From positions 27,800,689 to 27,864,688 of the forward strand of contig JAJEKV010000005.1 of NCBI GenBank assembly GCA_021234155.1: a DNA stretch of 64,000 bases, written 5' to 3'. Shown in pieces: positions 47,517 to 59,052 of the stretch. The DNA comes from Isoetes taiwanensis (lineage: Eukaryota > Streptophyta > Lycopodiopsida > Isoetales > Isoetaceae). The notes beneath the pieces are model-generated. The model saw only the letters and a program-made list of their open reading frames with translations, had not been told where the DNA came from and did not search any database. The position numbers and the translations under genes are program-made. How positions within the stretch are numbered: the stretch's first letter is position 1; each line of letters opens with the position of its first letter.

Positions 47517-48252
47517 TGTTATGGTTCACATCAAAGGACCATACCTTTTATCTCTTCTAAACAGAAAGCCAGACTTCTTCAAACAAATCATAATCTTATA
47601 ACCTGTAAACTGTCCAGGTTTGCTACACAATCCACAGAATAAATCGTTAACAATGACAAAATGAACTAAGTACGAATTAAGACGACAAATAAGCTCAGAT
47701 CCAATAAACATAGGATACGAGTTACACCAATAACTCAAATTGGTCAAGCTCTTAGTTCACCAAAACTAGAGCTAGATCCAAACGCATTAACCAGTCTTTG
47801 GTAGTAGTTCACCGCCAACCGGTCACTTTCGGTATAAGAACTGGCAAGGCTTGCTGGCAATGGCAAAGTAACAAGCAAGGGCGGTCTAACAAAACATGAA
47901 TACGGTCACATAGCCAAGGAGATATTCGATTTAGAGTTAAAGTAAAGTAGTTTATCCAAAAATGTGGTCGTCTAATAATAACTATTCATGCCCATCACTT
48001 CTTTTATAGTTTAATAGTTACGTTCTACCTTTTCCTTTGAAACTAATTTTGGCTCAACTATATTTAAACTCTAGAACTTTAACTATTAAATAATATCTTG
48101 CCTCCAAGATATTATTTAACCATAACCATTATAAGGTTTCATTGCCATTTATTTGCCTTGCTTTGCCCATAATTTGCCATTCTTGCACACCCATGCTAGT
48201 CCACCAAGACTAACGTCCAAGACCACTCCCCCGAGCTACCATATTCATAACA
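47517..48252 (-). repeat. 5' LTR (736 bp)
   Basis: In element orientation this is the 5' LTR, so it should carry the promoter. It is nearly identical to 45618-46358 outside a 45-base patch near 47810-47850, which suggests a fairly recent insertion. Confidence 0.9.
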
Positions 48253-48402
48253 GTCTGAGGGCATTTCTTAATGAATAATGCAAGCCTGAGGGCCTTTCTC
48301 GACTCGCGAGTGGAGAAAGGCAGCTTAGAGTAAAAAATATAGGTCTGAGGACCTTTCTCGATGAAAAACGCAGGTCTGAGGGCCTTTCTCGACTCACTGT
48401 GA
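48253..48402. repeat. Short array of GTCTGAGGGCCTTTCTCGA units
   Basis: Four units beginning GTCTGAGG or GCCTGAGG follow one another at irregular spacing (31-60 bases). One unit contains a dyad, CTTTCTCGACTCGCGAGTGG ending in AGAAAG. The same sequence occurs once on the other side of the LTR element at 45220-45290. The array is thus older than the insertion, or the two flanks were once joined. Confidence 0.7.
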
Positions 48403-49222
48403 CGCTCCCCGAACCTATACGATGCTCCCTGTTGGAGGGGTAAGAGAGATCAGTGGTTCGCCAAATGGAATGTGCAGGAGCACAGATGCGTGCAGGTGGG
48501 CACAGCGGCCGATCGTGATAGCCTACGGGAGTACCTAGACGCTTGTTTCCTTGGCAAGCTCTGGGACCCCGACGCTCTAGAGCACGTCAAAATGGCCCAT
48601 TACAAGGAGCACATCAACCCCGTGTTAGCCCGGGGCCCACAGCTCTACCTGCGTTCCCAGCTGCCCCTGAAAAAGCGCAGACTCATTGCCTCCATTCGCA
48701 CGGGTGCCCACCATCTTCGCATCGAGACGGGCAGGTGGATTGGGGAGCCCCGCCAGGACAGGCTCTGTCAGTGCTGTCAAACGGGTACCATTGAGGATGA
48801 GTCTCACACTTTCCAGAGTTGCCCAGCGTTCAGTCAGATCCGGGCCAGATACGCTCCTTTAGTACGGCCGGACTTGCCCTTGCATTTGCTGATGAACACA
48901 CCGTCAGTACGTGCCCTGGGGTCGTACATTCAGGAGGTACTGGACCTGCGAGGTCACCTTTGCCCCCGCCTGCCTGCCCGCTGATTAGGCACTACAGGTG
49001 TGGTGCATGACTGTATATATTTGGGTGTTTCTGCATTTTATATGTTAGGACAGTTTGTCAGCAGGCTGATTGCTGCCACGGTTTTTCCCTCGAAAACCCT
49101 TCGGGGCGGGGGTTTTTTAATCCGGGCAGTAATTCACTTGCTGCGTTTTTGTATTGGGTCCCATAGACCGATTGGTCTCCGTGGACGATAAAAGAACCTT
49201 CCTTCCTTCCTTCCTTCCTTCC
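48403..49222 (+). mobile_element. 5'-truncated LINE with (CTTC)n tail
   Basis: The frame from 48403 to 48984 encodes the C-terminal part of a LINE ORF2. It reads LPLKKRRLIASIRTGAHHLR, then a zinc-finger-like segment: CQCC with a downstream HTFQSC, matching the CxxC...HxxxxC pattern at the end of such proteins. This frame is intact for about 190 codons. A 3' untranslated region of 210 bases follows, with GGTTTTTCCCTCGAAAACCC and ATTGGTCTCCGTGGACGATA, ending in a CTTC repeat (49197-49222). Two related 3' ends lie at 51392 and 61833. Reverse transcriptase and endonuclease domains are missing, so it is dead on arrival, as usual for LINE copies. Confidence 0.85.
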
Positions 49223-49358
49223 ATCAATTTGTTTATAGCACCAATTCACATTTTGCTGATTATTATTCCTGGCACCACTTCACAAAACATAGGGGGAACG
49301 AATAAGAGAATGTTCGCGGCCGCCTTGGCCGCTGTGATAAATTTCTTATATCTTATAA

Positions 49359-49440
49359 CTAGTAACGGGTGCCCGGCGTTGCCGGGCATAAGTACGGTTT
49401 TAAGTAAGTATTACCCCTATTATTTCCCCTATTATATATT
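49359..49440 (-). mobile_element. Helitron-type 3' terminus
   Basis: On the minus strand a perfect hairpin (GCCCGGC-AAC-GCCGGGC, plus coordinates 49371-49387) is followed eight bases later by CTAG at 49359-49362, then T. Hairpin, short spacer and CTRR end before T is the Helitron 3' signature. The body would extend to higher coordinates. I could not find the matching TC-starting 5' end, so only the terminus is called. Confidence 0.55.
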
Positions 49441-51390
49441 GCACAATACTTCGCTATATTGAAAAGGATGTTAAGAGAAAAATAAATTGCAAAAGATTTT
49501 AAGAGAAGCTTGAAGAATGGGTTATGTCAATTTGATCTTCTTGCTTATACTTGAACTTGTTACAGTAGTGGTTTGTGATGGCTTTTGCAACCTAATGACG
49601 ATGATGTAAACCTATATCAAATATCACCGGGTGTGGGTGGATGGCTGTCCTTTTGCTCTTTGTGGACGTGTCTGTCATACATAAACATAGAAGTATTCTC
49701 TTTGTCCAATACACTCTAAGCAATGGAGAACATGTGGCATGCATGAATGCAATCATGCAAATCAAATCTAAGGCTTGGGCACTGTAAGGTCAATTGCAAC
49801 AAACAAAAATTGCAATATTGAAAAAGTAAAACCATAGAATTCAGGATCACGCCTTCGCAATATACTTGCATTGTACATTCAAGTTCATAAAAAACGTCAG
49901 CAAAGAAAAAGTAAAACCATATAATTCAAGTTCATGCCCAAACAACAGTTCGCAATATACTTGCATTGTACATTCAAGTTCACAAAAACAAAAGTCACAC
50001 TGATTCCCTATTGCTTGTCTCATGGCAAGGCCTTTAATATTATCATTATGCTCCATAAGTGTGTTCTTTGTGTTCTTTAAAGTTAACTTGGGTCTTATAC
50101 TGGCGCCCCAGGCTTGAATTAACATGACTTGCATAACTTTATTAGATCGAGTACTATTTTACGCCATCTAAATTTTATTATGTGTAGGGCTCATTTTGTT
50201 GTGGGTTGGATTCCTTGGTCTCACACTTACACCCCAAGCTTGAAATACTCTGTTGTGGGTTGGATTGCTTGGGTCTTGTACTTGCACCCCCAAGCTTGAA
50301 ATCAATACATGAAAACACGACTTGCATAACTTTCTTGAATAGAGCTATTATTCCTAAAATTTATATTATGCATATTTCACTTTGTTGTGGGATGTTGTTA
50401 AATATAATGCCTTTGAGATTTAACTGTTTTGAGATCAAGTGGTAAATCGCTGAGACAAATAGATAGATAGATCTTTTGAAAAGTTCTAACATTTGATGTG
50501 ATACAAAGCATAAAAGCATTAATTGGAAAATTTCAGCATTTGATGCATTACACGACATCTAGCCAAATAAACTGATCAGTCTCATGCATGAGCTAGAAAG
50601 AAAAGATATGTCGAGGGCTCTTGGAGAAGGGATCTAAATATACTTACAATCTGGATAAACGATTTGGTAAGATGCGCATTTAAGTCGATTTTATTCCCAA
50701 GTCCTCTTACACAATCTCTACTGTAATATATTCAAAACCAAGGCAACATCATGAGAAGAAAAACTAAGAAGTTTCAGATTTGGAAATTCTAGAACATGAG
50801 ATCCATCTAACGAAAAGTATAAATGTTGCTCTTCCTTTACACTGACATCGAGCAATACTGTGACAAATCAAGAGTAGTAGATCTTAGAGTAGCATATATA
50901 ACACTTAGAGTTAGTAGATACAACCATCTGAACTGCCAGATCGTTACAAATACACAGGATTAAAAAGTAGGTGAAAACATACATGCTCCCTTGCCTTGCA
51001 ATCCTCTTCTGCTGCATTAGATCTATTGGATGCTATATCTATTTTGCTTCATACCTGTAATCACATCTTCAGTAGACAGCTCCCAAATGTGCATGCTCCC
51101 AAATAAGAGGTCAGTCTTCAAAAATAAATTAATGCTGGTTAGTAAACCATTCCAGACCCCAAAAAAAAATCAAACAACTTCCAAACAAGTTCAGTGTCTT
51201 AGAAAAGAACATTCATTTATAGAGTAAGAGCTGAACAGCACAGTAAAGCTATAGAGAACATCATCATCATTGCTAAGTGAAGCCAATAGTCGGGCTCTCA
51301 CTTGTAACCTGCATTATTACAAAAAGTCTCCAAAGCATTTGTTGCAGCTGTAGCTAGTTTGTTAGAATCTTGAAGAATAGAATCGATTTT
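49440..51390. other. Gene-free stretch with local direct repeats
   Basis: No gene is recognised. TTCGCAATATACTTGCATTG with its flanks occurs at about 49853-49890 and again at 49949-49990, with AAAAAGTAAAACCATA before each. A second pair, GTTGTGGGTTGGATT(C/G)CTTGG, lies at 50199 and 50253. If the Helitron terminus is real, part of this stretch would be its body. Confidence 0.5.
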
Positions 51391-51391
51391 T

Positions 51392-51570
51392 TAACGTCCA
51401 CGGAGACCAATAGGTCATGGGACCCATACAATGGGCTAGTACAATCATTACTACTAGGATTAAAAAACCCCTACCTCGAAAGGTTTTCAAGGGAAAAACC
51501 TTTGCAGTAATGATGATACTAGACAAGCCGAGATAATGACTACTGAGGGCTCAGTAATTGCAGACGTTTA
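51392..51570 (-). mobile_element. LINE 3' end fragment
   Basis: The minus strand carries GGTTTTTCCCTTGAAAACC, TTAATCCTAGTAGTAATGAT and ATTGGTCTCCGTGGACGTTA, in the order of the 3' untranslated region at 49080-49190. It ends in a short A run (GTTAAAAAA) instead of the CTTC repeat. No coding part remains. Confidence 0.75.
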
Positions 51571-54500
51571 TCTAGAACCTCAAGTATGTATAAGGCCAAG
51601 TCATGTACAGATGGTGCTCTGAGAAGTTGTAAGGTAGACTACTCATAGCATCTACAAAAGAAGCCATGTTCTATTAGCTTCTTGAGGAAAATCAGTCTAT
51701 TAACTCCAGACAGAAAGTGGATAATTATTTGAAAACATATATAATGAAAATCATTCAATTTAAAGTGACATGCAATAAAGTTGACCTGGCTTTTACTATT
51801 TTATTTTACATGTTTAATTGCTGCCCTGAAAGTGAAGGATAGCATGTTGCAAATGTGCAGATCATTTTAAGATAGAAGACATGTGAGAATTCTGTGCATG
51901 AGTATGTCTTCAACAAATGCACTTACTGTCCAAACTTTGCAAAGCTACGTTTGCATTCAAGCTACATTTGCACAATCTCATAATGGCAAAGATATATTTT
52001 CATCCAAGTTGTTATGCTACCATGATATGCCATCCCACTTGAAGTGCAACGTGGGGCAAAGGCCAGGACGTCAAATAAAAGAATACCTTAATCATTGGAT
52101 CTTCAAGCAGTCTTAACCATGCCATCCGGATAAGGTCTTCGGACTGCAATCTTTAGAGGCCCTATTTATTTGTATATCTTCAAACAATGGCCAAATTTGC
52201 TTGCCTAAAGCAGCAAAAAGATGTGTCAAATCATACAAATAATGACGCAAAATTGGCTCTGTTAGAACGAATAAATACCTAATCCAAACCGCATCCTCTA
52301 CACTCTGTGCCTAATTTGAGCGACTAATTTTTAGCTAATGTGACTGAAGCAACTGGGATGAAGATACTTTGATCTCAAACTCAATGAAATTTAAACTCAA
52401 TGAAATACACTTCCTCACCAAAACATCGAGGCAGTCTGCAGATGTTGATGTTCTTCATATTGTTATAGATCTGTGAGATAAAAAGATGGTCGGTGAGCCC
52501 AACAAATGTTTAATGAAAGAGAGATGTTTGGAGAAAACAGCATAGAAATTATATTTGGCAAGGAATACAGAAGACTGTATTTAACAATTCTGAATTTTAA
52601 ACTGCCATGGGACACATGCACTATGCAAATAAGTTGACCTTCTAGAATGTTTCCAGACACTCATTCCCCAGGTATGGCAGAAGCAATTGCAAAGAAATCA
52701 GAAACCAATCATTATATTGAGATGAATGTAACTGTATTGTCGTGTCCTGAAAATGCAGAACCTAAAAAGGAAAGGCAAATGAACATATAAAGATAAACTG
52801 GCCCTGAAAACACCAAAATTTAACATAATTGACTCATTTTAAAATAATAAGCAGACATCCATCTTCATCATTATTATTCAAATATCAGAGATACAACTGA
52901 TTAATCGGCTGGAATAGCATGTATAAGAAGAAGTCATCATGCAAACACTAAATTATACTTAGGGGATGGAAAGAAATAACTGAAACGTAGATGCTTCGAA
53001 ACTTCAACAATCCAGCATCAAAGTAAAAGCCCAAGAAATTTATGATTACATCATTTTCAAAAGTTCGAAGCATGAAAATGTTGGCAAATGTATGAAGTCT
53101 ATTGTGCAAGAAAGAATCTGAATTAGCCTCTTTGATTCTACTCAAGAGCAATTCAATTGTGAGAATTCTCAAAATCTAGCCAAGGGACCTAATCGGTTAA
53201 ATTTGCATTTGATAACTCTATATACTAAAAGACAAAGCAAAGGAAATTATTTAGAGAGAAAAATGATTTCAGAGCAAATTTCAATTTCTTTGCTACATTC
53301 TACTGTCTACATTCTAGACCATGCTCTTTCTACCAATGGTTCTCTCTAAAAACATAGCATGTAAGCTATTGCTCACATGCCTAAACGCTATTTGCAGAAG
53401 GCATCACTCCTTATTCTAAAAACCATTCACTGCTTTCACACACTAAGTTCCATACTCAGTTCATAAGCTCCAGTATTTAAAAACCCTGAACATCTGTTAC
53501 TTTTGAAGAATATTCAGATATCTTGGAAAAAAACATCTTTTATTAGCACATTTACAGATTACATACCATGTCAGTTCTTGTTTTTCAATATAGAGATGTC
53601 TTCTATCACAATTCTTGATTCAGAAAGTGCAAGTCCTTAAGAACCCCCTGTAAGCAATAGATTCATTAGCTGAAGCACCCTCGGTACATAAAACAAATAA
53701 AGGCCAGAATACAAAGTTACATTCATGATGTCACTTGATAACAAAACGGCAGTTAAAGAAATAAGCATCGTATAGATACCTGCACAGATGACGTCTCTGC
53801 TCGGGTCTTAATTTCTGAGGAATCTTAGCTAGGGATTTGGCACGCTGCAAATACAATCGGAACCTTGGCATACAAAAAAATCGAAACCAGAGAAAGAGGT
53901 TAAATGCTCTCATCAAATCTACTCACCTACATCTGAACTTCATGCACCCATCTTTGGATTGTTCCCTGCTTCTGGTGATGGTCATAATGCTCTAAAAGAA
54001 GGCACGGGATGTTAATCTGTCCCGCCGATAGAAAATAGAGACAAATAAGAGCTCTAGAAGCCCTCAAGGAAAAATATAAGGCATGCAAAATCCATACCCG
54101 GAAGATCAAACATCCCAGCAATCGTGGCATCATGCATCCTTCTTGCCACCTGCGATTGGATAAGCATGTCGAGGATACTAAGTGATGAATACAGAGATGG
54201 AACGGCAAACATTATACAAAGAAAATCCCTTCGATTTTTGAATAATCCAAGTTTTTTTGCCGACGATTAAAACTATTAAGATCTAAAGAAAAAATTTTAA
54301 TTTTTGGATAACCAGAAATATTTTCCGGTATCAAAAATCCTATAACCTTAGGCAAGGTGGCCTGAAAAAAAAATCCAAAAAGTTTTCCACTTGCCGAAAA
54401 AACCAAATTTAAACAATATAGATAGCTTCTTGTCATCTTTTATAGAAGATTTATATCATATGTAGTATCAAACATATCGATAACTTTACATCAATTTTGT

Positions 54501-54720
54501 GTTACATATTGCGGCACTTACTTCAGAAATTGTGCAAATAGAAATACATAAATATCTTGATGCAAAAAAAGCTAAGTTTGTCATAAAGTGCTAATAGCTA
54601 GTAAGAGAAAAAAACTCTAGCAAATAGACATGTTATAATTTATTGTGAACTGGCATATTATTGAATGCTAGTATACTAAACATATAAATAACATTAGAAG
54701 TACTGCTTCAACATTATATT
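51571..54720. other. Long gene-free stretch
   Basis: This is AT-rich, with no frame above about 95 codons and no recognised motif, repeat pair or terminal repeat. It could be intron or intergenic DNA, or part of an old element. Confidence 0.5.
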
Positions 54721-54725
54721 GAACA

Positions 54726-54796
54726 TTTATGTATGTATGTATTTATGTATGTATGCATGCATGCATGCATGCATGCATGTATGTATGTATGTAATG
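54726..54796. repeat. (TATG)n/(CATG)n microsatellite
   Basis: Runs of TATG, then six CATG units, then TATG again. The CATG part is self-complementary. Confidence 0.95.
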
Positions 54797-54799
54797 CAC

Positions 54800-55400
54800 G
54801 TTCTTAGGTCTTATGTAGCTAGTTATATTGTATAAAAAGCAGTTTAGAGCAAACATCAATTGCTATAAAGCATCAAATTGGTCTTCAATATCATGGTCAA
54901 TGTCGTGCAATTCATTATCATCCAAATGCAAGCGCAAATTCATATGTAAATTAAAACGTGAACCAATGCTTGAAACAACTTCATCTTTGATGTAGTCATC
55001 ATGAATGCCATCATGACTTAGTTGACCACTACTTCCAAACTCATCCCATGGAGGAGAGATCATTATTGAAGATCAAAAAATGAAATCAATAATATCTCAT
55101 TGGAGATCAGAAAATGAAATCAGTATCTCCTTCATTGATGTCATCATTAACATTGGATGCTTGAGATAATGCACACTTGTGGGTCAAAGCATATAGGTGA
55201 GGGATAGTTCCTTTGTTAGCGACACGTGGTGCTTTATGGGTGCTTTACTAGATTATTAACCTAATTTTAGGGCCCATCAAGAACAAAAGATGACGGTTTG
55301 GTTCGAGGATTTGGTTCAACTGCGCCAAAGAAGCTCCTTGCATTTGATTTAGAAGTTGGTTGTGCCATGTCAGCGATCCAGAACTAGGAGGTGCTTCTCC
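54800..55400. other. Flank of the second transposase gene
   Basis: A minus-strand frame (55063-54863) is Asp/His-rich (NELHDIDHDIEDQFDAL) but not recognised. GATCA(A/G)AAAATGAAATCA occurs twice near 55073 and 55107. I found no terminal inverted repeat that would mark the left end of the element to the right. Confidence 0.35.
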
Positions 55401-55453
55401 TACTTGTTCGACCCAAATAGAATTTAAAAAATGGAATTGTATTTTGGAAATTT

Positions 55454-58400
55454 GTGTTTTGTAACTTTGTGCTTCATGCAATTGACCGGTATCATATGGA
55501 TCTGCTTGCGCAATATGCTGTTGAATTTGCAGCACGATTTGACAATCAAGGTCCTGAGGACATTGCATCTTCCTTGAGAATTAACGTTCAAGATCTCTTG
55601 CCAAATTTGATGTACAGCAGGAAGAAAATGATTGTCCAGAATTCATGGAAGCAAATTTGCCTGAGATAATGTCTTCTCCAGTTTCTCTTGATAAGATTTT
55701 TGAAACTATAGAAGCATGCGTGGAAAAGTGCAGTAAAGTTTGCAATTGTATATCCCCTAATACTGCATGTAGAAGAATTTTGGCTGCTAGGAGGAGATCA
55801 CAGAGAGCCAAGAAGAGGGAGAGGCAATTAGAAAAAATGGAAGTAAAGGTCAAGCATAAACCATCTACTAGAAGGAAACAAAAAGATGCTAAACGATGCT
55901 AAACTTATTGTGGATTTCGTGAACAACGTATGCCAAAGTTACGATTCTGATGATAGAGAGGAGGTCATATCTAGGGCTAGTGAACAACTACCTGAGTTTG
56001 GTTTGATTGGCAATAAGAATTTAAACGTATACAAGCATGTAGTTGAGAATGTAAAGAATAGTTTTGATACTAAGAAACGGGATAGGACACAAGACATCAA
56101 CCAAGCAAGAGCTTGCACCTTGATGACAGTTGTAAATGAGAAGGTAACTGGGCAGCAATCGCAAAAGTCTTGAATCCGAGAAGAAAGGCTATGCACACTG
56201 CTCTAGACAAAAGGAAGACTGCAAAATTTTGAGGACCGTGGTCCATGTTTAAAAATAAGACCAGATCGGACAAGTTGAGTGATTAAGACCATGAGAAGGT
56301 ATACAAATTTTGAGTTTCTGAAAAAGGAGTGTCTTTAAACAAAAGGCAAGTAATTAAATGGAGATGACATAATAACAGTGCTAAACTGTCAAAGCCTTAT
56401 AATTTGCAACTAAATCACAGCTTGCTCTTTATTAAAATACTTAAATTTATTACTGTTTAACATTGCAAATTTTATTTCAGGTCACGTTCTTTAGAAGATT
56501 CAAGCATCAACATTCGAATATGAAGATAGATCTCAGGCTGTTTCAAAGTTTGAAGCCTAGATTTGTGAAGAGACTAAAAGAAAGAGAAACATATATTGCT
56601 GCATATACCACATGAAAATGGAATTTGTTAGGCAAGCAATCAAAAAAATAAGACGAGATTCTCACATTCATGGTGGAAGTCGTATATGCAAATGTGTTGT
56701 TTGTGGTTCAGATCCATTATGTGAAGCCAACAATAAGACATTTAGCAGTGTTAGTGATATGTGGAGAACTATGGTTTGCACTAAGAATGAAGGGTCTGAT
56801 TGGTACAAGCCGAAGTGTTTGTCAATGGACTGCAAAAAAAATCAGATTGTGTTCATGTGTTGATTAAGGGCAGATATGTGCTGATTTGGCAGATTGTAGA
56901 TGCATATCTAAGCCTTCTCTTTATCAGGTACCTTTTTGCATAGTGTATGCCATGCAAATTTGATGGTAATATGCTTTTTATCATAACTTTTGAATCTGGA
57001 CTCTATTTTGAGTGTTATTTATCACGTTCGAAAGCTCTCTTCGGGTTCTTTTCGATGGTGTATAATATGCCAATGTTTGGTTAAGTTTTCTGGGTCAAAA
57101 TAGAAAATTTCGGCAGGAATTTGATAGTGTTTCACATCACCAGTTGATTCATACATGATTTGCACAGCAGCATAGTGATTTTCCCTTGGGCCTGTTCTAG
57201 GTCGATAGACGTTGTTTCCTGGCTATTAATCTTGGCTTCTTTAGTTCGGTTTGGTTCAAGCATCATCTTGACAGAAGGTATTTATTTGTTTCGGTTGAAA
57301 CTGTCTATTACAAGGCTCAGATTGCCATTGCCCAGCACATCACAATCATAAATACTTACCATGACTTACAAACTCAAGAGGATGGCAAGGGAGTTCCACG
57401 CTAGTGCACATCACTTACAGGCATGCAAAGGAAGGCGAGAGCCCAAGTGATTGTGTCAGTACGATCGAGAACATGATACTTCATTTGTGCAACATTGCCT
57501 TCAGAAGCACACTGAGTTTTTGAGAAGTAAAGGTATAAACATCTTTAAGCATGTGTTCTGATCAGACAGTTGCGCTGCACAATTCAAATCTTTCAAGTAT
57601 TTCTACAATTTAGGTAGGTCTTTTCAATCCAATGGAATAAACATAGAATGGAATTTTTTTGCACCACGCCATGGCAAAGGAGAACATGACAGTGCCGGGG
57701 ATGTGATAAAGAGAATACTAGCTAATGAAATGTCGAAGAGAGGAAGTACGCCTTTAAGGAATGTTGAGGATGTCGTGCAGTTCTTGATTTGGTACTTTAA
57801 AGTAAAGAGAGGCACCAATGACAGTAATATCATAAAGTATGAAAATTTCTTATGAACTAAATTAATCTGCATAGGTATCAGCTTTGAACTCTTGAGCTAA
57901 TATGCTATGTATATTTGCATAGGCACTTTTCGCTTGTGAATATGAGAGAAGTATGTAGAACGGTAAGATTTGATTGTGAAACTTTGAAGGGGACAAAGAA
58001 GGCACATACCATAAGACCATTCTCTCCGAGCAGGCCCACTATAGTTGCTCACAAACATTTGTCTTGCTTTTATACTAGTTGTTGGAAGGGGCTTTGGAAT
58101 AGATGTAAACATATAAAAAAATTAGGACGCTACACATATTCAAAATTGAAGTTTGAGACAATGGATAAGGGGACATATATCAGCCATGTGCAATACGAGG
58201 GGGATAATCAGTGGAAAACAGAGCTTGTAGCAGTTGGTGACAATTTTGTCATCAATGCAAAAGCCAACAATGAAGAAAATGTTGACTTCTGGATCGTCAA
58301 ATGTTCCAAACCAAAGCACTCTGTGCAAAATGCATTCAAAGATTATTGGGGTTCAATGTTTTACAGACAAAATGTCATTTTGACAGGTAAGTACTACAGA

Positions 58401-58736
58401 TACATCAGTGAAGGTAAGCATAAACTTCTAAACTGTATGCCAGATGTCAGTTGCTGCTCACATCTTATGGTATATGCAAAGGTAGAATTGATTGAAGACC
58501 TGAATGACAGTTTACTCATGGAAGCGCATGAGCACATCACAGATTCGCTGCCACTGCCAGATTCTGAGACCTTAACAAGTGGCATCAAACAAACAAGCAA
58601 GAAGACCATCCAAAAAAAAAACCACATCCTAATGGCTATTAGGAAGAAACCCAATGGCAGAAAAAGGCACGCAGTTGGTAGGAAAGCAAGTGAGCTTGCA
58701 GCTGATAGGACAAAGAGAGCAAGAAAGCATGTCTGA
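55454..58736 (+). pseudogene. Second transposase-like gene (WNFFAPRHGKG type)
   Basis: Blocks in order: an N-terminal helical part (55454-55669), a basic segment (RRILAARRRSQRAKKRERQL, 55645-55902), a Leu/Val-rich part (55886-56173), and a Cys-rich block. That block (56612-56863) has CKCVVCGSDPLC, TFSSVSDMWRTMVC and CLSMDC. The catalytic-looking core (57445-57836) has HDTSFVQHCLQKH, SDSCAAQFKSFKYFYN and WNFFAPRHGKGEHDSAGDV. A GT-AG intron (57837-57922) joins this exactly in frame to the C-terminal part (57923-58736), with LSCFYTSC, VGDNFVINA and DFWIVKCSKPKH. From memory this order is shared by large uncharacterised transposon families of ferns, mosses and animals. Lesions: TGA at 57559-57561 where Trp is expected, frameshifts near 55660, 55890 and 56170, and a degraded stretch at 56870-57440. 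Confidence 0.65.
57837..57922 (+). other. Preserved 86-bp intron in the second transposase gene
   Basis: The donor AAA|GTATGA and the acceptor TATTTGCATAG|G bound it. Removing it joins NII to HFSLVNMREV through a Lys codon in the same frame. Such an exact join suggests the gene was recently functional. Confidence 0.7.
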
Positions 58737-58739
58737 GCC

Positions 58740-59052
58740 TATTAACCACCAAAGTTGGAATAGCAAATCCATTAGTGGAATGTATGATTCTTTTATTCTA
58801 GTGTGAAATTGTGAACACTTGAGGTATCATTTTTCTTGATATACTTAATTCTTGTAGATATATATAGGAGGGGGTATTATTCAAGACTATTATTTAACTC
58901 AGCTTTGTTGCCATTGTTAAGAGTAGGGTATTGTAGATATGTGCAGAATATTGGTTTCATTTTGTTTGCATAGAGTCTGTCCATATCGTAATGTGTCAGA
59001 TATATTGAGTTTGGGATGCAGTTTCATGAACAGAGTTTTTAGTGCAGATTAT
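58740..59052. other. Flank between transposase gene and retroposon
   Basis: No gene is seen. The block around 58870-58930 (TTGTTGCCATTGTTAAGAG) recurs at 61372-61440, just after the retroposon, so the host DNA here contains a partial direct duplication that predates the insertion. Confidence 0.5.

Larger units (their letters stand above)
45618..48252 (-). mobile_element. Non-autonomous LTR retrotransposon
   Basis: The element has two long terminal repeats in direct orientation, each bounded by TGTTATG and CATAACA. On the minus strand the primer-binding site TGGTATCAGAGCCAA (plus coordinates 47500-47514), complementary to the 3' end of initiator tRNA-Met, lies two bases inside the right LTR. 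The polypurine tract AAAAAGGGAAGAAT (46359-46372) abuts the left LTR. The element is therefore transcribed on the minus strand, from the right LTR. The internal part is only 1158 bp and shows no gag, protease, integrase or reverse transcriptase, so it depends on proteins from elsewhere. The 5-base flanks (ATTAT and GTCTG) do not match, so no target duplication is seen. Confidence 0.9.

Noticed and set aside
45613-48257. Target site duplication of the LTR retrotransposon
   Set aside because: The 5-base flanks are ATTAT and GTCTG and do not match.
48543-48807. Alternative frames inside the truncated LINE
   Set aside because: The 170-codon frame with the CxxC...HxxxxC motif explains the sequence better.
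53210-53240. CTCTATATACTAAAAGAC as a Helitron 5' end
   Set aside because: It is on the wrong strand for the terminus at 49359, is not preceded by A, and no plus-strand hairpin with CTRR follows.
56985-57065. Segment resembling the complement of 43870-43925 (CAAAAGTTATG with a gap-spaced GAGCT block)
   Set aside because: The similarity is short and this wording is widespread in plant retrotransposons. It is too weak to call a shared element.
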